Positions 32,899 to 47,200 of a DNA stretch of 64,000 nt are shown here, piece after piece (positions within the stretch are counted from its first letter, which is position 1; each line of letters starts with the position of its first letter). Source of the stretch: Symbiodinium natans (taxonomy: Eukaryota > Sar > Dinophyceae > Suessiales > Symbiodiniaceae). The notes under the pieces were generated by a model that saw nothing but the letters and a program-made list of their open reading frames with translations, was not told the origin of the DNA and made no database searches. The translations under genes were made by a program, and so were the position numbers. The stretch lies in contig CAJNDS010002261.1 in assembly GCA_905221605.1 (NCBI GenBank), positions 310,001 through 374,000 of the forward strand, written 5' to 3'.

Positions 32899-34637
32899 AT
32901 GCTGCGAATCACGGGGCTCTCCGGGGACCCTGTGACGATGGTACCAGTGGAGAAGGTAACGGACGTGAGAAGCTTGAAGCAGCACCTACATCAGCGGCAT
33001 GGTTGCCCTCCACGATTTAGGCAGAGGCTTTTCCTCCATGGCAAGACATTGGAGGATTCTGTGGAGCTGGAATCCTCGATGGACTTGGATCTGGTTTTGC
33101 TAAGCTTCGCGGACGTTTCCCAAGCGCAGGCGGATGACTTAGCCGCCGCTGCTAAGCAGGGCAGGCTAGCGGAGGTGAGATGTGCTTAAACCTTGAATCC
33201 CATAAACAAAAAACAACAGGAGCCTCAGCAGTATGTCGGTAAAGCCTACGTGTCCCTTTTGATTGTCTGGAAAGCCCCACTCTTAGCATAAAACCTTTGC
33301 GGCGCCAAAAATGCCCACATGACAAGGGGCTAGGCCAAAGTGAGCCTTTAAGTCTTCAGCTTTCAGGCTTTTTTTCGGAGTTAATGGAACATGGAAACAT
33401 ACCGGTATCTTCGAGCCACCTCGACTGAAACCTTGGGCTCTGAGAATCACTGCTTTAGAGCTCGTGCTTTGGGATGAGTAGGACCCCTCCCCTCCAGGTT
33501 GAACCCATGCTGCAGCTGCCACAAGACCCAGACTTGCTTGACTCGAAAGGCTGGCGACCTCTGGGGTGGGCAGCGTTTGAAGGTCACGTCGAAACCGCAC
33601 GCCTGCTGCTGCAGGCCGGCGCGGCGGCTGGCGCGACAGTCAGCGCCGTGGACGGAGGAACCTATTTGATGGTGGCATCTCGCATGGGCCATGTCGAAAT
33701 CGTCCGCTTGCTTCTGGAGGCCAGCACCGACAAGGACCTGGTAGACATCAACGGCAACACGGCTTTGATGCTGGCGTCTGAATATGGCCATGTCCACGTT
33801 GTGCACTTGCTGCTGGAGGCAGGTGTCGACATGAATGTGAAAGACCCCACGGGATGCAGCGGTCACACTGCTTTAATTCTCGCAGCTTTGGAAGCTCGTG
33901 TGGAAGTCTTGCGTTCGCTGCTGGAGGCTGGTGCCGATAAGGACTTGGCGGACGACAACGGCTGCACAGCTTTGATGGTGGCATCCTACAAGGGTCATGT
34001 CGACGTCGTCCGTCTGCTACTGGACGCTGGCGCCAACAAGGATTTGGCAGACGACAGTGGCCTCACAGCTTTAATGCAAGCCACTTCAAAATGTCATGTG
34101 AAAGTCTTGCAGTCACTGCTGGAGGCCGGCGCCGACAAGAACCTGACAGACAGCAGAGGCTTCACAGCTTTGATGATGGCCTTTGTGCTGCGTCATGTCG
34201 AAGCATTTCGTTTGCTGCTGGACGCTGGGGCCAACAAGGACTTGGCGGACACGAGTGGCCGCACAGTCTTGCTGCTAGCAGCTTCGCAACGTGAAGTGGC
34301 CTTCTTGCGTTTACTGCTGGAGGCTGGTGCCGACAAAAACTTAGCAGACAGCAGCGGCTGCACAGCTTTGATGATGGCGTCTGCGCATCGCCACGTCGAA
34401 GTATTGCGTTTGCTGTTGGACGCTGGCGCCAACAAGGATCTGGTAGACAAGAAGGGGGACACAGCTTTGATGGTGGCGTCTTACAAAGGATATGTCGATG
34501 TCGTCCGCTTGCTGCTGGAGGCTGGTGCCAACAAGGACGTTGTAAAGGACAATGACAGCACAGCTTTGTCCATGGCAGTTTTGCAGGGTCATCGCGAAGT
34601 CGAGTGCTTGCTCCGGGAGGGGGTCGCCGCTAAGTAG
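32899..34637 (+). CDS. ubiquitin-like domain plus ankyrin-repeat protein, two exons
   Basis: Exon 1 is 32899-33174 and exon 2 is 33498-34637 (stop TAG). The intron begins gtgaga and ends cctccag, joining GCG GAG to GTT GAA in phase 0, for about 471 residues. Residues 1 to about 80 form a ubiquitin-like fold (VTDVRSLKQHLHQRHGCPPR then FRQRLFLHGKTLED), followed by a QADDLAAAAKQGRLAEV linker helix. The rest is 11 ankyrin repeats of 33 residues with the GCTALMVASYKGHVDVVRLL and GANKDLAD signatures; the last is partial. This layout is a large recurrent family in dinoflagellates. A protein-binding scaffold is the likely role; the partner is unknown. The ATG was chosen because it begins the ubiquitin-like domain; an in-frame ATG upstream (32821) adds an unrelated stretch. 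Confidence 0.93.
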
Positions 34638-34639
34638 GC

Positions 34640-34970
34640 GGCAAGCAACAGCGGCGAAACAGGTGGCATGCTGGACTTTGGAAATGCCATGTCTGCCCGA
34701 GAAGCCTTCGCGTGATAGCATGAGCTACCCTGCCTGCTGCTTTGTACCATCGCGAAAAGATTCTTCCTTCCCACACCACCCCCATGACAAGCAACAAGCA
34801 CAAAAACAGCAGCATGTACAAGTACAACCACAAGACCAACACCAACACCACCCTAGTTGGGCTGCAGGATTAAGAACAGGTGTAGCTAAGCTCAACCTTG
34901 AACCTTGTTTCGTGTATGATCATCGATTTCCATGTGCTTTCAAACAAACTGTTACATAAAAGCCTCAACC
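34640..34970. other. 3' flank of the ankyrin gene
   Basis: No gene recognised. A CAACACCAACAC-type short repeat occurs near 34795-34850. Confidence 0.5.
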
Positions 34971-34979
34971 CTTAATGCG

Positions 34980-36515
<1,536 letters not shown>

Positions 36516-36669
36516 TAAGAGTAGCAGAAAAATGCATTTCATCGCATGAGATCTGGGCCCATCTGGGCTCCAAACTCCTGCCGCGTTCACAGCGGATACT
36601 GCGTGTGGTTCACATGAGGGTTTAGGCTTTGGGTGATCATACTGAGGTTTTTGCATCGCCAGCTTTGTT

Positions 36670-38637
36670 ATGGGGCAAAATGCCTGCAGCTGCTGTGCAG
36701 AAGAGCGCAATGAGATTGCCGAGAAAGATTTTGGAGCACTACCCGCTCCTGTCCACTTTCAAGAAGACCTGCGAGAACCGGCCCAAGCCACTGACGACTG
36801 TGACATGCCTTCTCCTTTTTGTGAGGATGATGCCACTCAGGGACCTGCGCACACGAAACTGTCAGGGTTAGCATCTGCAACTCTGATTAGTCCTGGCAGA
36901 AGCAGCCCCTCACGAGCCGAAGTATTGGGAAGTACTTCGCCCCTGAGGCGGGTGCCAACCAGAGAGGATCGATTGGAACAAGGCGCGCAGTTGTATGTTG
37001 ACAGTGAACTTGTGCGCTCCATTTCTTTGGAGTCCACATTGTGGGGATGCGGGTGGCTTTGGCGGGTGCGTCCTGCGCAGATGAGCCAAGCTCAGCTGGA
37101 TGCTTTATGGCGGAGGTCTGCTGAAGCAGACGCTTTTGACGTGTTCTTGTCGCATGCATGGTCAACGCCAGGGCATCAGAAGTATTTGTCCTTGCTGCTT
37201 AGTTCAGGTTGGCAATACGCGCTCCTGGCTTGGGCGTTTGCTGCCACGCTGGTGATGACCCTTTACATTTTGAATGTGTTGCCTCGTCCGATGACGGTGT
37301 CCAGGAACGAAGATTTACTTGCCAGCGGGGAGGCACGCATGGCGCCGTGGGGGTATTTGTCGACCTTTGTTTTTGCCCTCAGCGGACTAGCATGTGCGCC
37401 TCACATGTGTTCCAGCTGGCGCCGGACTCCGGGGTGCTTCTACGATGTGGCTTGTGTAAACCAGGGAGACCCAGAACAGCGAGAACGCGGAATTTACGGG
37501 ATCGGAGGATTTCTGGCCATCACGAAGCAGCTTCGCATACTGTGGAGCCCGCCCTACCTCTCCCGCTTGTGGTGTGTGCCTTTCCTGTTCAGTGAGCAGA
37601 ATCGGCGCTTGCATCGGTAGGAGTAGGGTGACGTCTTCGAAGGCTGTAGCAGGGCACAGAGTGAGAGATCCAACCTCTGAGCGCCGGGTAGCCTTGCTAC
37701 AAAATGAGAAGTTGAAGGGGAAGTAGCAAGTTGATTACATGGTCATACTAAGGTTTTCGAAGTTGCCGCCTACCGCAAAGCCAACCCCAACGGCCAACTG
37801 AAACTGCAGCCAGTCTTCGTGGAGCGCACCATCCTGCTTGCTTGGATAAGCATGTTCCTCTTCATGGGCATCTTCATGTTTCTGAGGTTGTCAAGACTTC
37901 CGGTTGCTGTCGGCGTCTGTGCCTTCTACCCGGGTGCTCACATTGTTCGAAGAGGGTACCAGCAGCAAGAGCAGATGTTCCGAAGCCTTGCAGAGTTTGA
38001 CCTGAACTCTATGTCTTGCACCAACGACTTTGACCAGCGATTTATCCTGTCGGCTGTGTGCCAATGGTATGGCAGCCTAGAGGGCTTCACTGACTACGTC
38101 CGCGGGCCTCTTAAGGAGGAACTGACACAAAGTGTTGTCCTTGCACGGGTACCGCTTCAATATTGCATCCAGGTTTGCATGTATTTGTGATATGCTTTTT
38201 CTAAACAGGAGGTACGAAACAGAAGTTCATCTTAACGCCAAGGTATCCTTATCGCCAGCCCGATCGCTGGATTTCAGCTGGACACCGTCGCATCGTTCTT
38301 AAACGCTGGTGCATCTTCTGATGTTGTTGTCCGGGTCATTTTGGCGAATTTGTTGGCAATGCCTACGATGGCTGTTTGTGTGATATACTATTTCTTCTGG
38401 TTATGTCAGCGCTTCGCAAGACCTTGCTTTTCAAGCTGCGCAATGGATTATGCACAGACGGCCATGGTCCTCTGTCTTTTTGGCTTGGGTTTGTTGCCTT
38501 TTGCTGCGGTTGTGAGAGCCCTCGCAGAAGGCTTGGCAGCAACGTTAGCTGCCGCAGGAGTCTCCCTCGCCATGTTTGTTGTCCTGTTAGTTCAGCTTCA
38601 TTCCTTCCGTTGCTCGCGGATTTTCGGGCGGAGGTGA
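36670..38637 (+). CDS. TIR-like multipass membrane protein, three exons
   Basis: Exons 36670-37575, 37753-38176 and 38243-38637 give about 574 residues. Intron 1 has a GT donor (gtgcct). Intron 2 needs a GC donor (gcatgt at 38177) to keep frame, because the nearby GT gives an early stop. The start MGQNACSCC suits N-myristoylation plus Cys palmitoylation. FDVFLSHAW (residues about 156-164) is the TIR/SEFIR-like strand motif; CFYDVACVNQGD, GIYGIGGFL and LWSPPYLSRLWCVFE follow, split by two hydrophobic helices (about 178-202 and 222-240). Exon 2 carries a further helix and the FNSMSCTNDFDQRF-like region (EFDLNSMSCTNDFD); exon 3 carries two or more helices. It resembles a lineage-specific dinoflagellate family of unknown function. 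The stop TGA (38635-38637) overlaps a GT donor in phase 2 that would join in frame to the kinase exon at 38869. Confidence 0.83.
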
Positions 38638-38868
38638 CTGCGAAGTGCACGTCGCCCCCGGCAGTTCTGAGATGCGAAATTGCAGCTCAAGGCGGACCGG
38701 ACGCAGCCAAAAGGCTTCCAAACATCTTGGTTGGACTGTCCAAGTTGGACTGCAGCTTCCAGGGTTCGTCAGAATTCTAGAAATGCCAGGTAGGAAAGAA
38801 CCAAGACCCCTAAACAGCCTAAACATTGACCCTTAAAATAACCCTTTAAACCGTTTAAAAACCTGCAG

Positions 38869-41800
38869 GATTCCAAGCGTCAGCGCCACGAGCCTAGGCC
38901 GCTTCGGCGTGTCTCTGCTCATCAAAGATGTGGAGTCAGACACGCTGGCGGTGATGAAGACGATCGATGTCCGGGGGCCTGGGTAGATCCGAATAATGGG
39001 TTTAGGGCGTTTAGGGTTTCGGTTTTCGGGTTTAGGGCCCCCAGGGTTTAGGGACCCCAGAACCGCGAAGCCTTGAAGCCTTTCCCCAAACTCCGAAGCA
39101 CCCAGCCTATATACAAGGCACCAAAGCTTGGAGCCGTTCGGGCTTGAGGGGTTTTCAGAAGGGGTTTCAAGCTTAAGGGGCTGCTCGGGCTTTCGAAGCT
39201 TTAGGGTTGAGGGTTTGGGGCCTGCACGACCAAGGACGGCAAAGCTGAGCGAACTTCAACGGCATCATCCCACAAAGCCAAACCCCCCCCCCCCCCCCTA
39301 AAAATCCTTAAAACCCCCCCAAAAACCCCCCTAAACATCCCCGCAAAACCTCCCCCCTGAAAGCCCCCAACCCTCTCCGCAAGTTCGAGGTGGCCGCGCT
39401 GCGCGGCGCAGAGCGGGCCGAGCTCCTTCGCGAGCTCCGAGGCGCCTTTCAGAGCAGAGGCTTTTTGTTGTTGGTTTTTTTTTTGGTGTTTGGCCTAATC
39501 TTTGGGATGTTGTTTGTTGTTTTTTTTCTCTCTTTTTTTGCGGGGTGGGAGGGTGGGGGGTGGAAAAGGGGGGTTGGGATTTTTGGGGCTTGTGGGGTTT
39601 TGGTGCGTTTACGGTTTGTTAGGGTTTTCGTGTTTTGGTTTCAGGGTCAGGGTTCAAGGTTTTAGGGTTTAGAGCTGCTTTTCGGGTTTAGGGTTCAGGC
39701 TTGGGTGCGAGTGAGGGGTTTGGTGGGGTTTAGGGGCTGGGGGTTTAGGGTGGGGGTTCGAAGGGCTTATGGATATTTCCTTCGCCCTCTCTGTCATCGA
39801 CATTTGCATTTTGTTGGTCTTCTTCTCTCTTTCTCCCCAATGCATGTCTCAGAAGTTTGCTCTTCTGCCATTTCGAGAGCTTCGGGGCCAGTTCGCCTGG
39901 ACACAATCCAGGCAACTGTAGGGTCATCAACTCAGAAAGCCGATGTTACATGTATGTGTACGTATATATACATATATATATATATGTGCTATCCATATAT
40001 ATGTGTATCTACAAGTACATACAAATATGTACTTGTTTGGCAAACGTATGGATAAATGTATATAGCCCGAAACCCGAAGCACTCAGTGCTGAGCCCCATC
40101 TCATTGCATAGCACTTAAGCCCTGAACCCAAACCCCAAAGCGCTGGTATAGTTTTAGCCGAATCCTTATCACTAAATGCTGAACCTTAAAGGGGTGTTGG
40201 GTGGCTCTTCCACGCCACTACCTCCCGCAGCAGAGCCCAATCGCCTTGAATGCTTATAAGGTTAAGGGCTTACATAGGGCTTATAGTTTGGGGTGTAAGT
40301 GCAGGGCTTACAGGTTTTAGGGCTTAGTATTCGTAGGGTTTAGGGTTCAGGTTTGGGCCCCTCGTAAGGGCTTAAAGGTTGCAGGATTTAGGGCTTTTGA
40401 GGGTTTTGGGTTGGAAGTTTAGGCTCGCTAAGCTTTGGGGTTGAAGCTTGGGGGGGTGTATGCGGTCTAGTGCCAGTTCCGAACCCCCGAACCCCTCCTT
40501 GCACTTCAGCGAGGAGGCTGAACGCCCGTCCTCAACCCATGCGCCACGATCAGGCCTTACCAAGCTCCGTCATCCCCACCTCCTGCCGTGCCCTGGCGGG
40601 CATCTTGCGATTCCCTAAAAGCTCTGTTAGGGTTTGGGGTCGAGGGTCCACAGGGTCCATGACCCTAAGCACCCAAAACTGCAAGGGTTGCAGGGTTCGG
40701 AGCCTTGCGGAGGCCTTCTGAGCCTTTTTTTGGGGCGAAGGTTGGGTGGCCAATCCACCCTAGGCTCGAAAAGCCCATGTGGGTCTCGGTCTCGTAGCCA
40801 CAGGTGACAGCTTGATCTTCAAGGTTCTTATAGGGTTGAACCAGGCTCCAAGCGGGGTTTAGGCAGGGTGCAGGGTCTAGACTGTGGACTGGAATCAAAA
40901 TCCAAGCAATCCCCCCCAAGAACCCCGAGAATGATCGAGTTCCATCTCTCAACAAAACCCAAGTGACCCGAAGACCCCTCGAGGCCCAGTTATCAAGAAA
41001 ACGGCGCGCAGATTCGCGCGCCTCAAAGTCTGCCCTCCTCCTGGGAGCCCCTAAAGAAGGGCCCCCTTTAAAGAACCCTAAACAACCCCCCTTAAACCCC
41101 CAAACCCCTAAAGCCCCGCCCCCCCCCCTCTTAAACAGAGAGATGCTTCTCGCACCTCTGAAGGCTGCGGGAGTCCTTCCTCCACCAAGGCCCGGTCGGC
41201 CCGAAAGACCCCCCCCCCCAAGTCCTCAGCCGGGAGGGCCCTGAGAAACCCGAACCCCCCTGAACCCCCTTGAACGGGCTGATCGTCTAGGCCATGTAGG
41301 CCGTTTAAAAGAGTTCAAATGCGATTTAGGGTTTGGGGTGTATTGATACACTAGTCCCCAGTCATTGTCTGTATAGCTACGACGTATGGTGTAAGTTCAG
41401 GGTCGAGAGATTGCTGGTGGCACGTTTCCTTCCTCGGTTCGCAGCATCTTTGCTTGAAGTCCTTCTAGGATGGATCGTTAGTCGGAATCAGTGGCATGTG
41501 CATCACCGTGCATGCGACCTTGCTCAGTGGTCGCATGGTTCGGCTCCAGATCTCTCCAGAAAGCACAGTCAACGACCTGCGGCAGTTGGCTCAGGAGCGG
41601 CTGGGCGTAGGGATCGGCCGGCTGTGTACGGAGAAAGGAGACCTCCCGGCCACCGGCACGGCCGTCCTCTGCGCAGAGCAGGTCGTGACGTGCACCGTCC
41701 GGCGGCTGCAGATCGTCTCCTCTTGGGAGTCTTTGGTGAGCCTGCGCTCCTGGCCCTTCTTCCAGGATGTCTCGAGCCCGGAAGCCTTTGCAGCCGTCCT

Positions 41801-44207
41801 GCCGACGGGCGGGGTGGTCACCTGGGGCTTCGGCCTGGCTGGAGGCGACAGCGCAGAGGTTCAGGGAAGGCTGTCGGATGTCCAGGACGTGCAAGCCTCA
41901 GCTGGTGCCTTCGCGGCTCTTCGCTTCGACGGGCGTGTGGTGACCTGGGGGGATGCCGCGTATGGAGGCGACAGCGGTGGTGTCCAAGAGCATCTGTGCC
42001 TAGGCCTTTGCCAGTGAAAAAGTGTTAGCTTCGCTATCTTCGGAAGCCCTGTTTAAGTGGTCCCCCCTTCCCCCACCCCCTCGCCCATTATTTTTCAAGG
42101 GATCCAAGTGCCGCCCTCCCCCCAGACTTCAAAAGGGTAGGAAGGAAGGACAGAAAGAGAAAAGCGGAGGTTAAGGGGGTCAAGGGGTTGGTAAGGGCTC
42201 TTCTTGGTTCTGACTTGGCTGGGTCCCTGGTTTCGGTCTTGGAAACAAGCCTGGCCTTACGCAAACTTCAGGCCTCGGAAAAACACTTTGGCTTTTGCAG
42301 CGGACCCCCCCCCCCCCCCCCAAACAATCGCCCGATCCTGTTTACCCAGCAGGCTTGACCGGACCCCATTGCTAGTGAGCCAGCCCGACTCGGAAAAACA
42401 CTTTAGCCAAGAGCCATTGCTAGCGAGCCAGCCCGATTTGGAAGCTGATCCAGGTACGGCGTGCAAGAGCTTCGAGGGTCCTCGAGCGCCTTCGCGGCCC
42501 TCCGTGCAGATGGCCGCGTGGTAACCTGGGGCTCTAAAGCGGCCGGAGGCGACAGCAGCTCCGTGCAGGACCAGCTGCAGGGCGTGGTGGCCCTCCGTGC
42601 CGCCTTCCTGGCCTTCGCTGCCGTTCGCAAGGATGGGAAGGTGGTTACCTGGGGTGAGGATGGGAACAGCCGCATGGTTCAGCACCAGCTGCAGCAGGTG
42701 CTGGAGGTTCGCATGTCATCCAGGGCTTTTGCAGCCATCACGGCCGATGGAGGCGTGGTCACATGGGGCTCTGCCTGCCACGGTGGCAACAGCGGCCCGG
42801 TCCAAGATCAGCTCAAGGATGTACAGGACATCCGAGCCTCAGCGACGGCCTTTGCTGCCCTCCGACGGGATGGGACAGTGGTTACCTGGGGCTTCGAGAG
42901 CGGTGGCGGGGACAGCAGTGCTGTTGGCTCGAGCCTGTCTGGAGTGGTGGCCTTGCAAGCCAGCTACGGTGCCTTTGCAGCCCTGAGGAGTGATGGGACA
43001 GTGGTGACCTGGGGACACCCGCTCTATGGTGGGGACAGCGGCACAGTGTCTGATCAGCTGATCGACGTCGCGGAGCTGCGAGCTTCGAGTCGTGCATTTG
43101 CAGCGCTCCGCAGAGATGGGTCCGTGGTCACTTGGGGCTTGCCAAGATGTGGGGGCGACAGTAGTAGCGTCCAGCAGCAACTGACACTTGGATGCTCTTG
43201 AGTCTTGAGCATCAGCCCAACTCCCAAACATCCGAGAAATCCCACAAGCAATCTACTGGCACCATAAACCTCATGAGCCCCATAAACCACCGAGCGCCCT
43301 TGGATACGTCCGTTGAGCTCTAGAGTAAGCCTTTCAAGCCCAAAGAAAGTACCAAACCTGAACCTCAATACTTGGGACCGAGCATTCGCGCTATGGTCTA
43401 AACGTCTTTCTGGAAGCCTGATTTCCATGACTGCGCTGACACTTTCGCCGAACACTCTCAGCCATTCCCCGTCCGCATCCACATGAGTGTTCAGGGTCGG
43501 GTGATGCCTTCCAGTTCCCTACAGAACCAAAACCTGACACCCCAAGCTCCTCCAAGCTCCTCCTAAACCCTAAGCCCTGAACCCTGAACCCTCAACCCTA
43601 AACCATTGGTTCCAAGGACGCACGTGGAGGATGTGAAGCCCTCGGCCTGTGCCTTTGCCGCCCTCCGCCGAGACGGTCGTGTGGTCACCTGGGGCTGCGG
43701 CCCTGCGGGCGGGGACAGCAGCCAGGCCCGGACCCCAGATTTCTACAATGTTGACAGTATTATCCTTGTGTATTCTTATGTTTCTTGTGCTTGGCTACTT
43801 TGCTACAAAACTGCCGAGATGAGAACTTCTCCCTTTACTCATCCGCTTTGTAGCTCTGTCCGCTTTGTAGCTCTGTGGACTTGTTTGGCTTGAAGGGGGG
43901 TGGGATGGGGGAAGGTGGGGGGGGGGGGGGGGTAGGGTAGGTTACGATCATGTTGCTCCGAACCATGCCCGCAACACTGGTATTTACAGCGTTGTTGCCT
44001 CTTTTTCCAACATGCTGCAAAAGGAAGTTCGACGTTTCTGGAACAAGACACAAGCCTTTTGCGAACATGCCCGCAATGGAATGTTCAGCATGTTTGCTTC
44101 TTTCTACATACTCAACCTTCACCAAGTATTATGTGAGCCAAAAACCCACAAACAACTCATCTAGTGAGTTGCCCATGATCAGTCCTGACAACACTGTATG
44201 TGTTGAG

Positions 44208-44263
<56 letters not shown>

Positions 44264-47200
44264 ACAGCGGCAATCTCATTCTTATGCCAAGCCTGGGTGG
44301 GTGCCACGGAGTTTGGGAAGTCCTGAGGTTTCGGGCAAGCTCCCTGACAGCTTCCCAGGTTCAGGACCAGCTCAGGCAGGTCAACGAGATCTGGGCATCT
44401 TCGCGTGCCTTCGCGGCGGTCCGCGCGGATGGCTGCATCGTCACGTGGGGTGATGCGCTGCACGGGGGTGACAGCAGCGACGTCGCGGAGCAGCTGCGCC
44501 ACGCCAGGTAGTCCCGAGCATTACCGAGGTGGGTGTGGTTCGAAGATTTTTGGGATGGGGAAAAACGGGTAAACTGCAATCAAAGCCCGCTCTCAATCTG
44601 TGAAGCTCTCTGAAACATGACGGCTCCCAGTGTGATGTAGGAATTTCTCGGGGTTCTGGGTCCGGGTTTTGAGGTTTAGTGCATTTAGGGTTTAGGATGG
44701 TTTCGGGGTGTAAACGGGGCTTACAGGTGTAGGGGTTTCGGGCCCACTCCGTCTGGCGCAGGCCCTCGGCCAAGCGTGGCAAGGCAAACTTCTCTATGAA
44801 CTCTTCTGAAGCCTTCGCGCCGCTAGCGGCTAGCGGCAAAACCTGAAACCACAAGACCTGCGCCCTTGGTAGGTAGTTCCTAAACGTCGGACCTTGGAGG
44901 TCCAGCTTGAGTTGAAGTTTCACTTCCTGGCACATCTCTGTCAGGGCATCCTTGCCTTCTTTTTTTATGTCCCAGAGGCTTACGGGCCTTGAGCCATGAG
45001 AAACAATCGTACCAGATTGTCGTCGTCATCGTCATCATTATCAGCCCTAAGCAAAACCCCGGATCCCGAAACCCATCTTTCCCCCTAAGCCTAAATGCGC
45101 AAGGCCTGAAAGAGAACCCGAATTTCCCGATTCGTCGGGATCGTTTACGGTGTTTTTGGGTTAAGCGGACATCTCAGGCGCAGCCACGGCTGAGACTACT
45201 AGCCCGCCGCTAGCTACTTGTAGAGTGAAGACCGACAACGTACTGTACGACAAGGCAACCTGCATTGGGCTCCGGTGTTGACGGCTTAGGGTAAGGGCCG
45301 TAAATCCTCGACCCTGAGCTCAGAATTCTCGTATGTTTGCGGGTTGGGGAGCCTAGGACCCAGAGTAGGCCCTTTTTCCTCCTTTCTCTTTCTGCTTTGT
45401 TCTGGGAACCCTAGCCTTTGTTCAACGCAGAACCACCTCGCAAGCAGGGCGGCTTTGCCTGGTCATGGACTACCTGCCACGAGGCCCACGCTGCTGCTCT
45501 GTCATCGCATCAACCATACCCTGCAACCATACCCTACCCAATTTGGATATGCAAACATCAGAAAATCCAAGCCCTAAAGCTCCATGCTCAAACCCTCTCA
45601 ACCAAGACCCTCAAGCCCCAGACTTCGACCCGCCCAGGCAGCCTCGCGGCCGAGGCCTCCCTTAGTTTGCTGCAGTTCTTTGCTCAGTGTGCAAGAGTGT
45701 TACTGTGGGCATCACTCGAGTCACTCGAGCTTTATGCTTCTTCGTAGTTTGTTGCGTGGTCCCACCAGGGGTAAGACAGGGGGATACAGGGCACATCATT
45801 CCCTAGTACATAGCATGTATTCGAAGCCGGTGCTTATGCAGCCAAATTTCTGGACAAGGATTGAGATGCTAAGCCAAACCAACCTCGGAATGTGAGACAT
45901 TCCCTGCACTCGAAGCCATCGCAAACCCCAAGGCGTAAACCCTAGACCCTAAACCCTAATCACCTAAACCCTAATCCCTAAGCCCAATAACCCTAAACCC
46001 TAAGACCTGTAACGTTTCTCCGTAAACCCTGGAACCCTTGAGCCGCAGAGCCCTAAGCGCCCCGATGCAGCGGAGGTGGATGCGGCCCGCAGCTCTGGCA
46101 TCACTTTAGTTTCTCTGAGTTCTTCCTGGGGCCAGGATCACCCAGCCCCTGCCCCCGACGCCCTAATCACCTAAACCCTGCAACCCGATAATCCCCCATG
46201 CGCTGTACGAAGCCCTACGAAGCCCCAAACTCCTCAAGCCCAGGCAGCTTCAAAGCTGACCTGGGACGCGAGAAGGTCCTGCAAGCCTTCGTGCAGGCGG
46301 CTTCAGTCCAAGTTTTCGGTTGGTGGTTGAAGGCTTAGGGTATGGGGTTATGGTAGGCTTGGGATTCAGGGTTTGGGGCTTAAGGTTTAGGATGGTGCAA
46401 ACGTCTGCGTATTCAAGAAATTTGAGGGTTGTCTTTCGGGGAGAGTGGGGAGTCTTGCTCTTTCTTCAAAGGTTCTTAGCATTCGAGGGGCTGATGTTTT
46501 TTGGTAAAGGGCTTCTTCGAAGTTTTTGTTGGGGGGGGGGGGGGGAAGGTTTAGAGTCTCAGCAGTCAAGGTGTTTCAGGGGCCGTTGTTTCCTTGATCT
46601 TAACATCAAACATCTGAGTGGTTGGTTGTAGTTTCATCCATTTTGGTTTTAGGGTTATGTGGCGACCTCCGGATCCTAATTCCGAAACCCCGAAACCCTC
46701 GACCCTAAACACCCTAATCTTGGGATGTCCCTCTTATCGTACCCCTATTACGACCCCTATCAAGGAGCTGTTGGAAGAAAGGGGAACATCCCAACCCTAA
46801 ACTCCGAACCTTTGAGGTTTCTTGGGTGCTCCAAGGCTGCCTTCTTGACACCGGGCCCCCCCCCCCCCCTTTAGGGTCGATGGGTGTTCGGGAGTTAGGG
46901 GTTTGGGGGTGGAGGGGTTCGTGAGAGCTTCGTGAAAGTTGAGGGGCTTGGGGCTTCTAGGGCTTTTAGGGCTTTAGGAGCCTGAGTCTCGGGTTTAAGG
47001 TTTCAGGGTTTTTGGTTCAAACCTTTTCACCCCCGCTTGAAACTCCTTTTGAAAGCCCCGAAGCCTTCCATAGAAACCTTGGTATATTGTGGTATACTAG
47101 TACAATACTAAACCACGCAAAGCTCAGCTATACCATACCCTATCCTAAGCCCTGTACTCCTGAATGACAAGCCCGAGCCCCTTGCACTGTGCGAGCCGGA

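Noticed and set aside
33283-34462. Minus-strand open frames opposite the ankyrin exon
   Set aside because: Antisense shadows of the ankyrin repeats.
39390-39665. Open frame starting with an Ala/Arg/Glu-rich helix
   Set aside because: Runs straight into T- and G-rich low-complexity sequence and is not needed by either neighbouring gene model.
42257-43231. Minus-strand open frames opposite the RCC1-like exons
   Set aside because: They are shadows of the + strand repeats, which have unambiguous family motifs.
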